DNA from: Prevotella sp. UBA2456
GTDB lineage: Bacteria > Bacteroidota > Bacteroidia > Bacteroidales > Bacteroidaceae
DNA length: 42,311 nucleotides
Direction: 5' to 3'
NCBI GenBank assembly: GCA_002342415.1
Contig: DDPY01000012.1
Location: forward strand, 30,838 to 73,148
Below the pieces are notes generated by a model that saw only the letters and a list, made by a program, of their open reading frames with translations, did not search any database and was not told the DNA's origin. This document shows, one piece after another, positions 27,227 through 34,167 of the stretch; position 1 is the stretch's first letter, and the number at the start of each line of letters is the position of its first letter. Both the position numbers and the translations under genes were made by a program.

Positions 27227-30200
27227 ATGAAACAATTCAGACTTGTGGACAACATCATGGGCTGGCTGGCTTTTGCCATTGCCGCAGTGGTCTATTGCTC
27301 CACCATCGAACCGACAGCCTCGTTCTGGGACTGTCCCGAATTTATCTCTACTGGTTACAAACTGGAAATCGGTCATCCGCCCGGCGCACCGTTCTTTATG
27401 CTCACGGCCAACCTGTTCTCACAGTTTGCCTCCGACCCCAGTCACGTCGCCTACATGGTCAACATGATGAGTGCCCTGCTCTCGGCAGCCACCATCCTGT
27501 TCCTCTTTTGGACCATCTCCCACTTGGTGCGCCGCCTGCTCATCAAGGACTGGAGCCAGCTGACAGCCTCCAAGATGATAGCCATCGAGGCCTCGGCAAT
27601 GGTGGGCGCCCTCATCTATACGTTCAGCGACACCTTCTGGTTCTCGGCTGTCGAGGGTGAGGTGTATGCCTACTCCTCGGCCTTCACGGCGGTGGTGTTC
27701 TGGCTCATCCTGAAGTGGGAGGACCAGGCCGACCAGCCCCATGCCGACCGCTGGCTGGTGCTCATCATGTATATGACGGGCCTCTCCATCGGTGTCCACC
27801 TGCTGAACCTGCTGTGCCTGCCCGCCATCGTACTGGTCTACTACTATAAGAAGTTCCCCACCGACGACCCCAAGCGCGACCTGAAGGGAAGTCTCATTGC
27901 CCTGTTCATCTCAGTGGTCATCCTGGCTGCCGTGCTCTATGGCGTGGTGCCCGGCATCGTACAGGTGGGCGGCTGGTTCGAGCTGCTGTTTGTCAACATT
28001 CTCGGCATGCCCTTCAATACGGGCGAGATAGTCTATATCTTCCTGCTCATCGGCATCACCGTATGGGCCATCTGGGAGACGCAGCGCACTGAGGCCAACG
28101 AGAAACGTCAGAACATCGCCTTCCTGCTGGCAGTGGCCATGCTGGGCATACCATTCTACGGACACGGCTGGACCTCGGTCTTCATCGGCGTGGTGGTACT
28201 CGCCGTGCTGTGGTTCGTACTGAGCTACAAGAAGCGCGACGAGGAGAGCAAGAAGCTGCTGCCCCTGGTGTCTGCACGCATCAAGAATACCTCGCTGCTC
28301 TGCATGCTGATGCTCATGATCGGCTACTCCAGTTATGCGCTCATCGTCATCCGCTCGGCTGCCAACCCGCCCATGGACCAGAACTCGCCCGAGGACATCT
28401 TCACGCTGGGCGAATATCTTGGCCGCGAACAGTACGGACAGCGTCCCCTGTTCTATGGTCAGGCCTACACCTCGCAAGTAGCACTGGAGAAAGACGGCGA
28501 ATACTGCCGTCCCGTCATGACCACCGGCGACCCCGTATGGCAGCGCAAGGAGAAGGCGTCGCCCGACGAGAAAGACCAATACTTCGTCGTGCGCACCAAG
28601 GATGAATACAAATATGCCCAGAACATGCTGTTCCCCCGTATGTACAGCTCGGCCCACCGCGATGCCTACGAGTCGTGGATGGGAGGAGTCAGCGGCAGCG
28701 AGGTGCAGTACGACCGCTGTGGCGAGATGATCACGGTGAAGGTGCCCTCGCAGTTCGAGAACCTCCGCTTCTTCATCTCCTATCAGTGCAACTTCATGTA
28801 CTGGCGCTACTTCATGTGGAACTTTGCCGGACGACAGAACGACCTGCAAGGCAACGGCGAACTGGAGCACGGCAACTGGCTCAGCGGCTTCGACTGGTTC
28901 GACAACTGGCGCCTGGGCGACCAGGACCTGCTGCCCGACGACCTGAAAAACAACAAGGGCCACAACGTCTTCTACTGCCTGCCCCTGTTGTTAGGACTCA
29001 TCGGACTCTTCTGGCAGTCGCTGGCCAAGCATCACGGCTCCAAGACCGACCAGACGGGCATACGCCAGTTCTGGGTCGTCTTCTTCCTCTTCTTCATGAC
29101 CGGACTGGCCATCGTCATCTACCTCAACCAGACACCCATGCAGCCGCGTGAGCGCGACTATGCCTACGCTGGCTCCTTCTATGCCTTTGCCATCTGGTGC
29201 GGCATCGGCGTGGCTGCCATCATCGAGATGATCAGAAGCAAGTGGTTAGAGGTGAAAGGTGAGAAATATGCAACGGCGCTGGCTGTCATTGTCAGCATCG
29301 TCTGCCTGCTCGTACCCGTACAGATGGCTTCGCAGACCTGGGACGACCACGACCGCAGCGGACGCTATACCTGCCGCGACTTCGGACAGAACTATCTCCA
29401 GTCGCTCCAGCAGGACAGCAACCCCATCATCTATACCAACGGCGACAACGACACCTTCCCCTTGTGGTACAACCAGGATGTCGAAGGAGTGCGCACCGAT
29501 GCCCGTGTCTGCAACCTCTCCTATCTGCAGACCGACTGGTATATCGACCAGATGCGCCGACCGGCCTACGACTCGCCGTCGGTTCCCATCACCTGGGAGC
29601 GCATCGAGTATTGTGCCGGCACCAACGAGTATGTCACCGTCGAACCCTCGATGAAGGAGGCCGTCCTCGACCTCTACCGCGAGAATCCTGAGGAGGCCCG
29701 CAAGCAGTTTGGCGACGAGCCCTTCGAGCTGAAGAACGTGCTCAAGAACTGGGTACGCTCCACCAACAAGGAGCTGCACCTCATCCCCACCGACACCCTC
29801 TATATGACCATCGACAAGGAGGCCGTCCGCAAGAGCGGCATGATGATGGCCACCGACTCCATCCCCGACCGCATGGTCATCTCGCTCAAGGGCAAGCATG
29901 CCCTGTACAAGGGTGACCTCATGATTCTGGAGATGCTGGCCCAGTGCAACTGGACACGCCCCATCTACGTGGCAGTATCCGTAGGCGACGAGAACTATAT
30001 CAACCTCGGCGACAACACCATCACCGAGGGTCTGGTCTACCGCATCTCGCCCTTCACCACCAGCAATGGCGGCAAGCCCATCGACGGAGTCAAGAACTTC
30101 GACACGAAGCGTACCTACGACAACGTGATGAACCGCTTCAAGTTCGGAGGCATCGACAAGCCCGGCATCTACCTCGACGAGACCGTCATGCGCATGTGCT

Positions 30201-30625
30201 ACACCCACCGCCGCATCATGGCCAAGCTCGCACTCGAACTCGCCTACGAGGGACAGAACGAGAAAGCCGAGAAAGTGCTGCGCTATACCGCCAAGCAGAT
30301 TCCCGACTACAACGTAGCCCACAACTACAGCTCCGGCTCGATGGATATGGCACGCTGCTGGGCCATGTTAGGCAACAAGCAGGAAGCCCAGGCCATCATG
30401 GACAGCCTGTGGAAGAGCGCCACGCAGTATCTGCGCTGGTACTGCTCGCTCGAAAGCTACCGCTTCGATGCTGCCCAGAACGACTGCGCCATCCAGCTCT
30501 ACATCATGCAGCAGCTCATCGCCCTCGGCGACACCTTCGACCAGCAGTGGTCAGACAAGCACATGAAGGAGCTCAACCAGCTGGCAGGCCTCTACGAGTC
30601 GAAGGGCGGCAACCTGGGATATTGA
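27227..30625 (+). CDS. DUF2723 membrane protein (GT-C glycosyltransferase-like)
   Basis: 1132 residues. The N-terminal DUF2723 region starts near residue 7 with DNIMGWLAFAIAAVVYCSTIEPTASFWDCPEFI (key part TASFWDCPEF) and GHPPGAPFF. The acidic-aromatic FWDCPEF loop is the conserved family motif, similar in position to the catalytic loop of GT-C mannosyltransferases. About a dozen membrane segments reach residue ~700. A soluble C-terminal part ends in a TPR-like helical region (ALELAYEGQNEKAEKVLRY). In Bacteroidota these proteins are linked to protein O-glycosylation or lipid-linked sugar transfer, but that role is inference here. Confidence 0.88.
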   Translation: MKQFRLVDNIMGWLAFAIAAVVYCSTIEPTASFWDCPEFISTGYKLEIGHPPGAPFFMLTANLFSQFASDPSHVAYMVNMMSALLSAATILFLFWTISHLVRRLLIKDWSQLTASKMIAIEASAMVGALIYTFSDTFWFSAVEGEVYAYSSAFTAVVFWLILKWEDQADQPHADRWLVLIMYMTGLSIGVHLLNLLCLPAIVLVYYYKKFPTDDPKRDLKGSLIALFISVVILAAVLYGVVPGIVQVGGWFELLFVNILGMPFNTGEIVYIFLLIGITVWAIWETQRTEANEKRQNIAFLLAVAMLGIPFYGHGWTSVFIGVVVLAVLWFVLSYKKRDEESKKLLPLVSARIKNTSLLCMLMLMIGYSSYALIVIRSAANPPMDQNSPEDIFTLGEYLGREQYGQRPLFYGQAYTSQVALEKDGEYCRPVMTTGDPVWQRKEKASPDEKDQYFVVRTKDEYKYAQNMLFPRMYSSAHRDAYESWMGGVSGSEVQYDRCGEMITVKVPSQFENLRFFISYQCNFMYWRYFMWNFAGRQNDLQGNGELEHGNWLSGFDWFDNWRLGDQDLLPDDLKNNKGHNVFYCLPLLLGLIGLFWQSLAKHHGSKTDQTGIRQFWVVFFLFFMTGLAIVIYLNQTPMQPRERDYAYAGSFYAFAIWCGIGVAAIIEMIRSKWLEVKGEKYATALAVIVSIVCLLVPVQMASQTWDDHDRSGRYTCRDFGQNYLQSLQQDSNPIIYTNGDNDTFPLWYNQDVEGVRTDARVCNLSYLQTDWYIDQMRRPAYDSPSVPITWERIEYCAGTNEYVTVEPSMKEAVLDLYRENPEEARKQFGDEPFELKNVLKNWVRSTNKELHLIPTDTLYMTIDKEAVRKSGMMMATDSIPDRMVISLKGKHALYKGDLMILEMLAQCNWTRPIYVAVSVGDENYINLGDNTITEGLVYRISPFTTSNGGKPIDGVKNFDTKRTYDNVMNRFKFGGIDKPGIYLDETVMRMCYTHRRIMAKLALELAYEGQNEKAEKVLRYTAKQIPDYNVAHNYSSGSMDMARCWAMLGNKQEAQAIMDSLWKSATQYLRWYCSLESYRFDAAQNDCAIQLYIMQQLIALGDTFDQQWSDKHMKELNQLAGLYESKGGNLGY

Positions 30626-30718
30626 GAGTTGAGAGTTGACAGTTCTTTGACCTGAAGGTACAAAGCGACCAAAGGTCGATGAGAGAGTTGAGAGTTGAAA
30701 GTTGAGAGTTGAGAGTTA
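30624..30718. repeat. TTGAVAG heptamer arrays flanking a short dyad-containing segment
   Basis: Heptamers (TTGAGAG, TTGACAG, TTGAAAG) run from 30624 to about 30642 and again from about 30684 to 30718. Between them is TTCT plus a segment with GACCT and AGGTC arms, then ATGAGAG. The same layout (heptamers, TTCT, variable segment, ATGAGAG, heptamers) occurs at 33495-33562. Confidence 0.75.
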
Positions 30719-30735
30719 AATAGCACAGTTAGCGC

Positions 30736-31353
30736 ATGATTATTGAGCAACCAGCCAAATGGCTACGCTGGCTATACCCTAAGGCACTATGGCGTATGGA
30801 TCGTCATGAAAGGTCAGTCTATCTCACCTTTGATGACGGTCCCATACCCGAGGCCACCCCTTTCATCCTCGACGTTCTGAAGCGCTACGGCATCAAGGCC
30901 ACCTTCTTCATGGTGGGCGACAACGCGCGGAAATATCCCGAGCTCCATCAGCGCGTCATCGACGAAGGCCACCGTATCGGCAACCACACCCACAACCACA
31001 TCGGAGGCTTCAGTCACACCATCCACGAATACAGCTACAATGTCGAGAAAGCCAATGCCTACCTCCACACCAACCTGGTGCGCCCGCCCCACGGATGGAT
31101 GCGCCACGACCAGTACGCATGGCTCTCGCGCAAGTACAAGATAGTGATGTGGGACCTCGTCACACGCGACTACTCCAAGTGGATGACTGCCGACGACATC
31201 CTCAACAACGTCAAGCGCTATGCCCGCAACGGCAGCATCATCACCTTCCACGACTCCCTGAAAAGCATCGAAAAGCTGCGCACCGCCCTACCCGCAGCCA
31301 TCGAATGGCTAATCGCACAAGGCTATGCCTTCAAAATCTTCGAATCAACTTAA
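30736..31353 (+). CDS. polysaccharide deacetylase (NodB domain)
   Basis: A 205-residue carbohydrate esterase family 4-like enzyme. Motif 1 is LTFDDGP (catalytic Asp and metal-binding Asp), motif 2 is GNHTHNH (metal-binding His pair), motif 3 is RPPHGW, and motifs 4-5 are WDLVTRDY and IITFHDS. All key residues are present. It has no signal peptide, so the action site is unclear. The typical reaction removes N-acetyl or O-acetyl groups from GlcNAc-containing polymers or peptidoglycan. It lies four bases before the TSCPD gene. Confidence 0.93.
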   Translation: MIIEQPAKWLRWLYPKALWRMDRHERSVYLTFDDGPIPEATPFILDVLKRYGIKATFFMVGDNARKYPELHQRVIDEGHRIGNHTHNHIGGFSHTIHEYSYNVEKANAYLHTNLVRPPHGWMRHDQYAWLSRKYKIVMWDLVTRDYSKWMTADDILNNVKRYARNGSIITFHDSLKSIEKLRTALPAAIEWLIAQGYAFKIFEST

Positions 31354-31357
31354 AAGT

Positions 31358-31627
31358 ATGAAAACGAAACATATTCTATACACCCCCTCAGGGGTATGCT
31401 CGCGAGCCATCGACGTGACAGCCGACGAGCAGGACGTGATACAGCAAGTATTCTTCATTGGTGGTTGCAACGGCAACCTGCAAGGCATCAGCCAGCTGGT
31501 GAAGGGCCAGAGAATCGACGATGTCATCGGCCGTTTGCAGGGCATACGCTGCGGTGCCAAGAGCACCTCATGTCCCGACCAGTTGAGCGAGGCCCTGCGC
31601 CAACTGAAGAATGCCCCGCTGGAATAA
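31358..31627 (+). CDS. TSCPD domain protein (TIGR03905-type)
   Basis: An 89-residue protein with FFIGGCNGNLQGISQLVKG and the eponymous STSCPDQLSEAL near the C-terminus. The ATG at 31358 gives MKTKHILYTPSGVCSRAI, the standard start. An in-frame start at 31325 lies within the deacetylase gene and is not used. The TSCPD domain is named after the C-terminal part of some ribonucleotide reductases, but small stand-alone versions have no known role. Its stop codon abuts the left inverted repeat of the VapE element. Confidence 0.88.
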   Translation: MKTKHILYTPSGVCSRAIDVTADEQDVIQQVFFIGGCNGNLQGISQLVKGQRIDDVIGRLQGIRCGAKSTSCPDQLSEALRQLKNAPLE

Positions 31628-31735
31628 ACTCCTACTCTCCTACCGTCACAGGGCTGAAAGGCCGATGCAGAAAGGGATTGGAGCATGGTAGGTGTTGCTG
31701 CAACTCCTACCATACTCCTACCGTCACTCCTACTA
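31627..31735. repeat. left imperfect inverted repeat of the VapE element
   Basis: This copy is the reverse complement of the one at about 33375-33490. The first 80-90 bases match closely, including AACTCCTACTCTCCTACCGT and GGGCTGAAAGGCCGAT. It contains a perfect 25-base hairpin (31687-31711, GGTAGG...CCTACC arms). The repeat starts at the TSCPD stop codon and ends at the VapE stop codon. Confidence 0.85.
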
Positions 31736-32941
31736 TGCCACCTTCTTCGGAATAGCTTTGTAATGAGCCACATTGCCATAGTGCACATTCTCAAAGCCCA
31801 GCTCCTTCAGAGCAAGCCCTAACTGAATTTTAGCACTGGGATTGATGGTCAGTGTGGGGAATGAATGCTTAATCACCTCCAGCATCTTCGACCCCATCAT
31901 CGGCACTACAGCCTCACCATCATTGGGCTTACGGAAACAAGCCTTCACCAGTTCGGCCATATCCTTCTGCTCCATGAAGTTCTGGTTCAACTCCTGAATA
32001 CGTGCTACCTCCTCGTTCGAGAACCAATAGGGAGCCCGCTCGTCCTTCACTTCATGCAGCACTTGCGCGTAAAGCTGGGCGTAATCAATCTCACCCACAT
32101 TATTGATATACTGTCCCTCAGGAATCTGCAGACAGATATATCGGCGACTACCTGTGGCATCCGTCAGCGGGTGGGGATTGTTGGTGGTGGCCACGAACGA
32201 GGCGTAACGGGGACGGTCTTCCTGCGAGGCACCATAGATGGGACGACCGTTTACCTTACTCTTCGAAAGCGTCTGCTTCAGGGCAGCATGCTGCGAGGGG
32301 CGAATGGCATCGAGCTCATCCAGGTTCACCAAGAGATTGTTTGTCAGCGCCATCTCCTTGTCAAACTTGTTCGAGAGGTTCAGATGATCCAGATAGTACT
32401 GGCGCAAATGTTGTGGCAACAGGCGGCGCAGGAAGGTGGTCTTGCCACAGCCCTGACTGCCAATCAGCGTAGGCACACACTCGTTTCCATGCAGCGTATC
32501 CATCTGCAGCCAATGCGCGACAGCCGAACGGAGCCAGATGGCCAAGTAGCCAGCCTGCTCAGAAGTAACACCCGGCAGACGATTGAAGAGGTCGGCCACG
32601 TGGTTGTGTCCGTCCCACTTTGGCAGATGCTCCAAGTAGTCACGGATAGGGTCATAAGCAGGCACCGACTCCGAATTCAGATAGAGTCTGACGAGGGTTT
32701 TAGGATTGCCCTCATCGTCCAGCCCTTCGCGCAACATGCTGAGCACAATGCTGTTCTGCGCACGTTCCGTAAGCGGACGATAGGCATCGCCCGCCTGGTC
32801 CTTACAGCAATATTCCACCTTGCCGTTCAGCACATTGTCGCGAAATTCAAAATGTTCTTGAAGATACAACTCGATTAGGAGCGCTCTCTCCTGTGAGACA
32901 TTGGGAGTCTCACCATGAATAGTCAATTTTTCTTTTTTCAT
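31733..32941 (-). CDS. VapE/VirE-type P-loop ATPase
   Basis: A 402-residue protein of the virulence-associated protein E family (PF05272-like), a helicase/primase-associated AAA-like ATPase of phages and mobile elements. Walker A is GSQGCGKTTF at 161-170, and Walker B is LLVNLDELDAI near 203. A sensor-1-like ATTNNPHPL follows at 251, then an arginine pair in GSRRYICLQI. The N-terminal BT4734/primase-like domain of longer Bacteroidota VirE proteins is missing or reduced to about 90 residues. No phage structural genes, integrase or HU gene lie nearby. The gene lies alone between two inverted repeats of about 110 bases and has its own promoter, so it looks like a single-gene element or a remnant. 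Confidence 0.88.
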   Translation of the reverse strand: MKKEKLTIHGETPNVSQERALLIELYLQEHFEFRDNVLNGKVEYCCKDQAGDAYRPLTERAQNSIVLSMLREGLDDEGNPKTLVRLYLNSESVPAYDPIRDYLEHLPKWDGHNHVADLFNRLPGVTSEQAGYLAIWLRSAVAHWLQMDTLHGNECVPTLIGSQGCGKTTFLRRLLPQHLRQYYLDHLNLSNKFDKEMALTNNLLVNLDELDAIRPSQHAALKQTLSKSKVNGRPIYGASQEDRPRYASFVATTNNPHPLTDATGSRRYICLQIPEGQYINNVGEIDYAQLYAQVLHEVKDERAPYWFSNEEVARIQELNQNFMEQKDMAELVKACFRKPNDGEAVVPMMGSKMLEVIKHSFPTLTINPSAKIQLGLALKELGFENVHYGNVAHYKAIPKKVA

Positions 32942-33025
32942 GCAAAATAAAAGATTTTAGTTATTTAATAATGTGTCTTTCCTTTCCTCACGTGTTTTCC
33001 TCATAAGGTCAAGGCTTTTTTACTG

Positions 33026-33057
33026 CAAAGTTAATAAATACATTTGCGGTTTACAAA
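33026..33057 (-). promoter_or_regulatory. promoter of the VapE gene
   Basis: The minus strand has TTTG (33057-33054), 20 bases, then TAACTTTG (33033-33026), a good Bacteroidota promoter. It lies about 90-115 bases upstream of the start codon. Confidence 0.7.
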
Positions 33058-33374
33058 TTTTCCCGCCAAAAAGACACGATTTAACAATTCAATTCGTGCC
33101 AAATTTTGCAGAGAAATTGAAAGAATACAACAAAATCGAGACTCCTTACGGATTCCACGCCTGTTACCTTTAAAGAAAAAAGGGTTAGTATTAAGGGGGA
33201 AATATTTTTTCTTAGGCAGGGAAAATTTTCTAGCAGGCCAGCCAGTAAAAACGCCCTCCCTATCAGTCTTTTGCAATCAGCAGAGCAAAGCCAGTTGCAT
33301 TTTACGAAATATATTTACACACAAAAAGCATCAAAAAAACATCGTATAGTGCCTGAATAAGACTACGCAATAGT
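33058..33374. other. AT-rich gene-free stretch upstream of VapE
   Basis: This stretch holds no convincing gene. It is AT-rich, and the reading frames that span it on both strands have no start context, no recognisable domain and no sensible composition. It lies between the VapE promoter and the right inverted repeat. Confidence 0.6.
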
Positions 33375-33490
33375 AGTAATGATGGTAGGAGTATGGTAGG
33401 AGTATGGTAGGAGTTGCCGCAACACCTACCGCCGCTCAAACCCTTTGTACATCGGCCTTTCAGCCCCGTGACGGTAGGAGAGTAGGAGTT
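33375..33490. repeat. right imperfect inverted repeat of the VapE element
   Basis: Reverse-complement partner of 31627-31735. It contains a 25-base palindromic hairpin (33406-33430) with the same arms as the left copy but a different central base. Extra GGTAGGAGTAT units are repeated at the inner edge. Repeat edges are approximate. Confidence 0.85.
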
Positions 33491-33494
33491 TTTT

Positions 33495-33562
33495 GAAGTT
33501 GACAGTTGAGAGTTGACAGTTCTCGCTTGGCGAGTGTGGCTTCGCAATGAGAGTTGACAGTT
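33495..33562. repeat. TTGAVAG heptamers with interposed GC segment
   Basis: Heptamers TTGACAG and TTGAGAG surround a short GC-rich segment after TTCT, followed by ATGAGAG. This is the same organisation as at 30624-30718. Confidence 0.7.
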
Positions 33563-33640
33563 CTCGCTGAGGACGAGGTTACGGCTCGTTGAGGACGACA
33601 TTACGGCTCGTTGAAGACGAGGTTACGTCTCGTTGAGGTC
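33563..33640. repeat. 22-base tandem repeat, about 3.5 copies
   Basis: The unit begins CTCGTTGAGGACGAGGTTAC and is 22 bases long. Copies start at 33563, 33585, 33607 and 33629 (partial), with two to four differences between copies. There are no spacers, so this is not a CRISPR array. Confidence 0.85.
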
Positions 33641-33780
33641 AACCCTTTTCCCGTGCCTGCAGGATGAGGGTACCAAGGATGCCACCCCTTTAAGTAAACA
33701 AAACAGCACAAAAAACGAAGAAAGTTCAGGAATTTAATACGCCTGCAACATTTTTCTCTGAAATCATGCGGCCAAGTCGA
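33641..33780. other. non-coding stretch before the leader RNA
   Basis: I see no gene, repeat or clear hairpin here. The sequence becomes A-rich towards 33720, ahead of the -7-like boxes at 33781-33798. Confidence 0.5.
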
Positions 33781-33798
33781 TAATTTTGCTTATATTTG
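33781..33798 (+). promoter_or_regulatory. two -7-like boxes for the leader RNA
   Basis: TAATTTTG (33781-33788) and TATATTTG (33791-33798) both match TAnnTTTG. A clear TTTG at -33 is not seen for either. A start near 33804 would begin the structured leader. Confidence 0.5.
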
Positions 33799-33946
33799 CA
33801 TCCACTACAGCCAATCGTCGTAAACGACACATGCCACACGACATGACTCTCAGACCAAGGTCAGAGTGTGGCATTACAATCCCTGAGCGCAGGGTGGCAG
33901 TAGGATTTTGAGGGTAAAACAATAACAGCATTAGCAGTTATTCGGC

Positions 33947-34070
33947 GTGTCTGAAAGGTGAGATGTTTAGAACACGATGCTAAAATGACGATAATGACTA
34001 ATGTCTGCGCTGATAGCGTGGACATGTCACTTATCTATTTTAGCAGGTATTATCTCACCACCTCAGACAC
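33947..34070 (+). promoter_or_regulatory. composite hairpin with possible anti-terminator role
   Basis: Nested stems, outside to inside: 33947-33954/34063-34070 (GTGTCTGA/TCAGACAC), 33957-33964/34052-34059 (GGTGAGAT/ATCTCACC), 33978-33986/34037-34045 (TGCTAAAAT/ATTTTAGCA), 33991-33998/34026-34034 with one bulge, 34001-34005/34021-34025 and 34008-34011/34015-34018. The 3' arm GACAC (34066-34070) is shared with the following terminator stem, so both cannot form fully at once. Confidence 0.6.
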
Positions 34071-34105
34071 GGATAAGCGTAGTTCACGCTTTTTCCGTGT
34101 CTTTT
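34066..34105 (+). terminator. terminator-like hairpin before the methyltransferase gene
   Basis: GACACGGA (34066-34073) pairs with TCCGTGTC (34094-34101), and AGCGT (34076-34080) pairs with ACGCT (34086-34090). A TTTT run follows at 34102-34105. It lies in the leader upstream of the start codon at 34168, which suggests premature termination control or the end of a separate small RNA. Confidence 0.7.
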
Positions 34106-34167
34106 GGGTTGGTGACGGATGTACCTGTAAATCCCGGTAAGTGCTATGCTCCTAAAGCTATCAGAGT

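Larger units (their letters stand above)
33804..34105 (+). ncRNA. structured leader / candidate ncRNA of about 300 nt
   Basis: There is no good ORF, but stems are dense. They are 33817-33820/33825-33828; 33831-33838/33867-33874 enclosing 33847-33850/33863-33866 and 33853-33856/33859-33862; 33881-33885/33890-33894; and 33921-33926/33937-33942. A long composite hairpin spans 33947-34070, and a terminator hairpin follows at 34066-34105. It ends about 60 bases before the methyltransferase start. I do not recognise it as tmRNA, RNase P RNA, 6S RNA or SRP RNA. It could be a stand-alone RNA, an attenuator leader, or both. Stems were found by eye, not by energy calculation. Confidence 0.5.

Noticed and set aside
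33044..33349. Open frames on both strands between the VapE promoter and right inverted repeat
   Set aside because: Low-complexity AT-rich composition, no domain and no start context.
33563..33640. Possible CRISPR array
   Set aside because: Units are contiguous and no spacers are present. No cas genes lie in the window.
33947..34070. Invertible (phase-variable) promoter flanked by inverted repeats
   Set aside because: The interior shows no TAnnTTTG box on either strand and is itself nested stems. A hairpin explains it better. A MITE is still possible but no target duplication is seen.
33958..34140. 60-residue plus-strand open frame inside the leader RNA
   Set aside because: It falls on the hairpin arms and runs through the terminator. 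Its composition is not protein-like.
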